From contig CACHAK010000006.1 in assembly GCA_902577765.1 (NCBI GenBank), positions 1 to 64,000 on the forward strand: DNA of 64,000 nucleotides, given 5' to 3'. Positions 62,030-64,000 of this stretch are shown here, piece after piece (the stretch's first letter is position 1; the number at the start of each line of letters is the position of its first letter). This DNA is from an uncultured Pelagibacteraceae bacterium. Lineage in GTDB: Bacteria > Pseudomonadota > Alphaproteobacteria > Pelagibacterales > AG-422-B15. The notes beneath the pieces were generated by a model that made no database searches, was not told the DNA's origin, and saw only the letters and a program-made list of their open reading frames with translations. The position numbers and the translations under genes are program-made.

Positions 62030-62776
62030 ATGAAACATGGTAATTATAATATTTTGCTTATCTCTCTAACTATCACTCTTTTCTTCGCTTTAACTAAATT
62101 TTCACTAAGTAAGCAAGAAAACTACTCTGTTTTTGCTAAATTGCCCTTATTAGGTGAAATAGAAGTTCAAAATATCAAAACAGATTTTACGTCAATAGAC
62201 GATAAAATAAAATACTCCTATTACGTAAGTCCTACTAAAATAGTAGATTTCTTTGACGATAAAATAAGCAGCGGCTTTATTTTGGGAAAATTAAAAAATA
62301 ACAAGATTGTTACTGAAGAATATTTCTTTAAAACTGAAAAAGAGGATTTTAAAAGAGAAATTCAATTTCAATACTTAGACGGATTAATAAAAGAAGTAAA
62401 TATAGAGCCAAATTATGACATTTCAAAAATAAGCAATGTATCTGATATTATGATACAAGAGTCAATTGATCCTGTTTCTATGTTTTATCTACTTACAAAT
62501 TTTGAATATATTAAAAACTGCAATAAAACTATTAAGGTATACGATGGTAAAAGAAGATATGATCTTATTTTGTCAAAACCAATAGAAAATGATCTTACTT
62601 ATAGTTGCACGCTAACACATCAAAAAATTGCTGGATATAAACCAGAGAAGATCGCAGAAAATAAGTTATATATATCTGAATTAAAATTCTTGATTAAAGA
62701 AAATAAATCACACGAGTTTAGTGAAGTTTCTTTAAGAACTAATAATACTGATCTAATAATAAGAAAAACTAATTAA
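62030..62776 (+). CDS. DUF3108 exported protein
   Basis: A 248-residue protein with a signal peptide (hydrophobic 8-26). The mature part is beta-rich; DPVSMFYLLTN followed by CNKTIKVYDGKRRYDLIL is the usual DUF3108 pattern, with cysteines near 164 and 192 that may pair. The function of the family is unknown; it is often an outer-envelope protein in alphaproteobacteria. It converges on hflX with a 4-base overlap. Confidence 0.75.
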   Translation: MKHGNYNILLISLTITLFFALTKFSLSKQENYSVFAKLPLLGEIEVQNIKTDFTSIDDKIKYSYYVSPTKIVDFFDDKISSGFILGKLKNNKIVTEEYFFKTEKEDFKREIQFQYLDGLIKEVNIEPNYDISKISNVSDIMIQESIDPVSMFYLLTNFEYIKNCNKTIKVYDGKRRYDLILSKPIENDLTYSCTLTHQKIAGYKPEKIAENKLYISELKFLIKENKSHEFSEVSLRTNNTDLIIRKTN

Positions 62777-63846
62777 TAATTAATTAGTTTTGCTTTGAAT
62801 TCCTCGACTCCATCACCTGTATAGGCACTTATTAAGTTATGTCTCTCTGTACACAAAGTATATGGGCTAAGATCAGCCTTATTATAAACAGTAATCATTT
62901 TATTAATTTTAGCTTCACTAACATTTGCCATTCTTAGAGTTTCTATTGTGATTCTTTCTTTATTTCTGTAATTTATGTCTGATATATCAATTACATTAAT
63001 TAACACATCTGCATAAATTAGTTCCTCTAACGTTGCTTTGAATGACTCTATAAGTTGAGTTGGAATATTATTTATAAATCCAACAGTATCAATTACACCA
63101 ATATATTTATTATCACCCAAATAAACCCTTCCAGTTTTAGTATCAAGAGTTTCAAACATAACATTTCTACTTGACTGTTTTTTCTTTGTAAGACGATTAA
63201 ATAATTTTGATTTCCCAGCATTTGTATAACCAACCAATGCAAATGTTTTAAAGTTTGATTTTTTTCTAAGCTTTCTTTGTTGGTTTCTTCGACTCTTAAC
63301 TTTTTTGAGATTGACCTTTATTCTATTAATTTTTTCCTGAATTAATCTTCTATCTAATTCAATCTGCAGTTCACCAGGTCCACCAATGAACGTAGTGCCT
63401 CCTCTTTGTCTTTCTAGGTGAGTCCATGCTCGAACCAATCTTGATTTACGATATATAAGATCAGCAAGTTCTACTTGTAATTTGCCTTCTTTAGATTTTG
63501 CTCTTTTAGAGAAAATTTCTAATATTATTCCGGTCCTATCAATAACTTTTATTTTTAATTTATCTTCCAAATTCTTTTGTTGTCTGGGAGTTAGAACAGA
63601 ATTTACAATTAAAAGATTTATTTTTTTAGAAGTTATATTATCAATTATTTCTTGTATTACCCCTTTTCCTAACATAGTTGATGCGGTTACTTTTCTGATT
63701 TTTGTAATACGTTTAGCTGATATAATTATATTTAAATTGTTAACTAAATTTTCAATTTCAGCTATCAAGTCTTTAGATTTGTATAATGGCTCACCATTAA
63801 AAGATGGGTGTAATATAAAACTTATATCTTTATTCCTTATTTTAAT
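62773..63846 (-). CDS. hflX: HflX ribosome-associated GTPase, probable ATT start
   Basis: GTPase that splits stalled or stressed 70S ribosomes. LGKGVIQEI and RGGTTFIGGPGELQIELDRR belong to the HflX N-terminal domain; G1 is VGYTNAGKS, G3 DTVGF, and G4 reads NKAD. The first ordinary start is a TTG at 63768, but the frame stays open 26 codons upstream and encodes FILHPSF, which fits the N terminus of HflX. The only well-placed start there is ATT at 63846, with GGAGG 7 bases before it. It would overlap the upstream gene by 10 bases. Confidence 0.85.
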   Translation of the reverse strand: MKIRNKDISFILHPSFNGEPLYKSKDLIAEIENLVNNLNIIISAKRITKIRKVTASTMLGKGVIQEIIDNITSKKINLLIVNSVLTPRQQKNLEDKLKIKVIDRTGIILEIFSKRAKSKEGKLQVELADLIYRKSRLVRAWTHLERQRGGTTFIGGPGELQIELDRRLIQEKINRIKVNLKKVKSRRNQQRKLRKKSNFKTFALVGYTNAGKSKLFNRLTKKKQSSRNVMFETLDTKTGRVYLGDNKYIGVIDTVGFINNIPTQLIESFKATLEELIYADVLINVIDISDINYRNKERITIETLRMANVSEAKINKMITVYNKADLSPYTLCTERHNLISAYTGDGVEEFKAKLINY

Positions 63847-64000
63847 TGTATCGCCTCCATATAAGCATCTTTAAACATATGGGCATATTTGCCAACTTTC
63901 CCATTTCCTATTTTATATCCATCTACTTTAATAACTGGCATTACAAATTGTGTAGCACTAGTTATAAAAGCTTCGTTTGCATTTTTGATATCTTTTTTAT
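63837..64000 (-). CDS. D-amino-acid transaminase, C-terminal end only
   Basis: The frame enters from the right edge and ends at 63837; about 54 codons are visible. EAFITSATQFVMPVIKVDGYKIGNGKVG is the usual C-terminal end of class IV PLP transaminases of the D-alanine type, which make D-Glu or D-Ala for the cell wall. The branched-chain type is less likely because of the FVMPV stretch. Its stop lies 9 bases inside hflX if the ATT start is right. Confidence 0.8.
   Translation of the reverse strand, partial: KKDIKNANEAFITSATQFVMPVIKVDGYKIGNGKVGKYAHMFKDAYMEAIQLK

Overview
The window is AT-rich (by eye roughly one third G+C) and very densely coded. Many genes overlap by 1-17 bases, and several convergent pairs meet with no spare base (8753/8754, 16350/16351, 18039/18040, 32666/32667, 46016/46017). 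Gene order (DUF502-recG-sdhE/mfd; mltB-rlpA-dacA-tmk-holB-metG-tatD) and protein signatures point to a streamlined, probably marine, alphaproteobacterium. That placement is an inference; no rRNA is present to confirm it.

Region 1 (1-8753) is a phosphate-starvation unit: the end of phoR, a YwaF-like membrane protein, two Pho boxes 22 bp apart, then pstS-pstC-pstA-pstB-phoU-phoB running straight into an arsenate reductase and an aquaglyceroporin. The last two suggest that arsenate taken up by accident is reduced and expelled under the same control. Region 2 (8754-17562) is C-P lyase: phnGHIJKLN on the minus strand, divergent from the GntR regulator phnF across a 29-bp operator array, plus phnM, a DUF1045 2H phosphoesterase and an MFS transporter. 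Region 3 (17563-24765) holds a second phosphonate set: phnC-phnD-phnE-phnE with its own Pho boxes, a PhnZ-like HD oxygenase, a CX5R phosphatase and phosphonatase PhnX. Their usual partners PhnY and PhnW are not in the window.

Region 4 (24800-31953) is a mixed stretch of small membrane proteins (VanZ-like, two MAPEG, DUF962, three tandem DUF998 paralogues), a flavoprotein, an SDR, a thioesterase and an amidase. Hidden in it on the minus strand is a complete tiny gene for a 32-residue peptide with five cysteines, a near-perfect ribosome binding site and a terminator. Region 5 (32028-39012) has DUF502, recG, a remarkable fusion of the succinate dehydrogenase assembly factor SdhE to a shortened Mfd translocase, a CaiB-type racemase and YajQ. 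Region 6 (39014-46016) has a DMT exporter, a GMC oxidoreductase and a small unknown protein that share a 37-bp upstream repeat, tRNA-Ser(UGA), and assorted membrane and metabolic genes.

Region 7 (46017-55018) pairs cystathionine beta-synthase and gamma-lyase type enzymes with a cell-wall and housekeeping run: MltB, a degenerate RlpA, a D,D-carboxypeptidase, Tmk, HolB, MetG and TatD. Region 8 (55024-61952) is a surface-polysaccharide or lipid A sugar locus (DUF6165, Gmd, three glycosylation-related enzymes, aminotransferase, LpxA-like acyltransferase, oxidoreductase). The window closes with a DUF3108 protein, HflX (apparently with a non-standard ATT start) and the end of a D-amino-acid transaminase.
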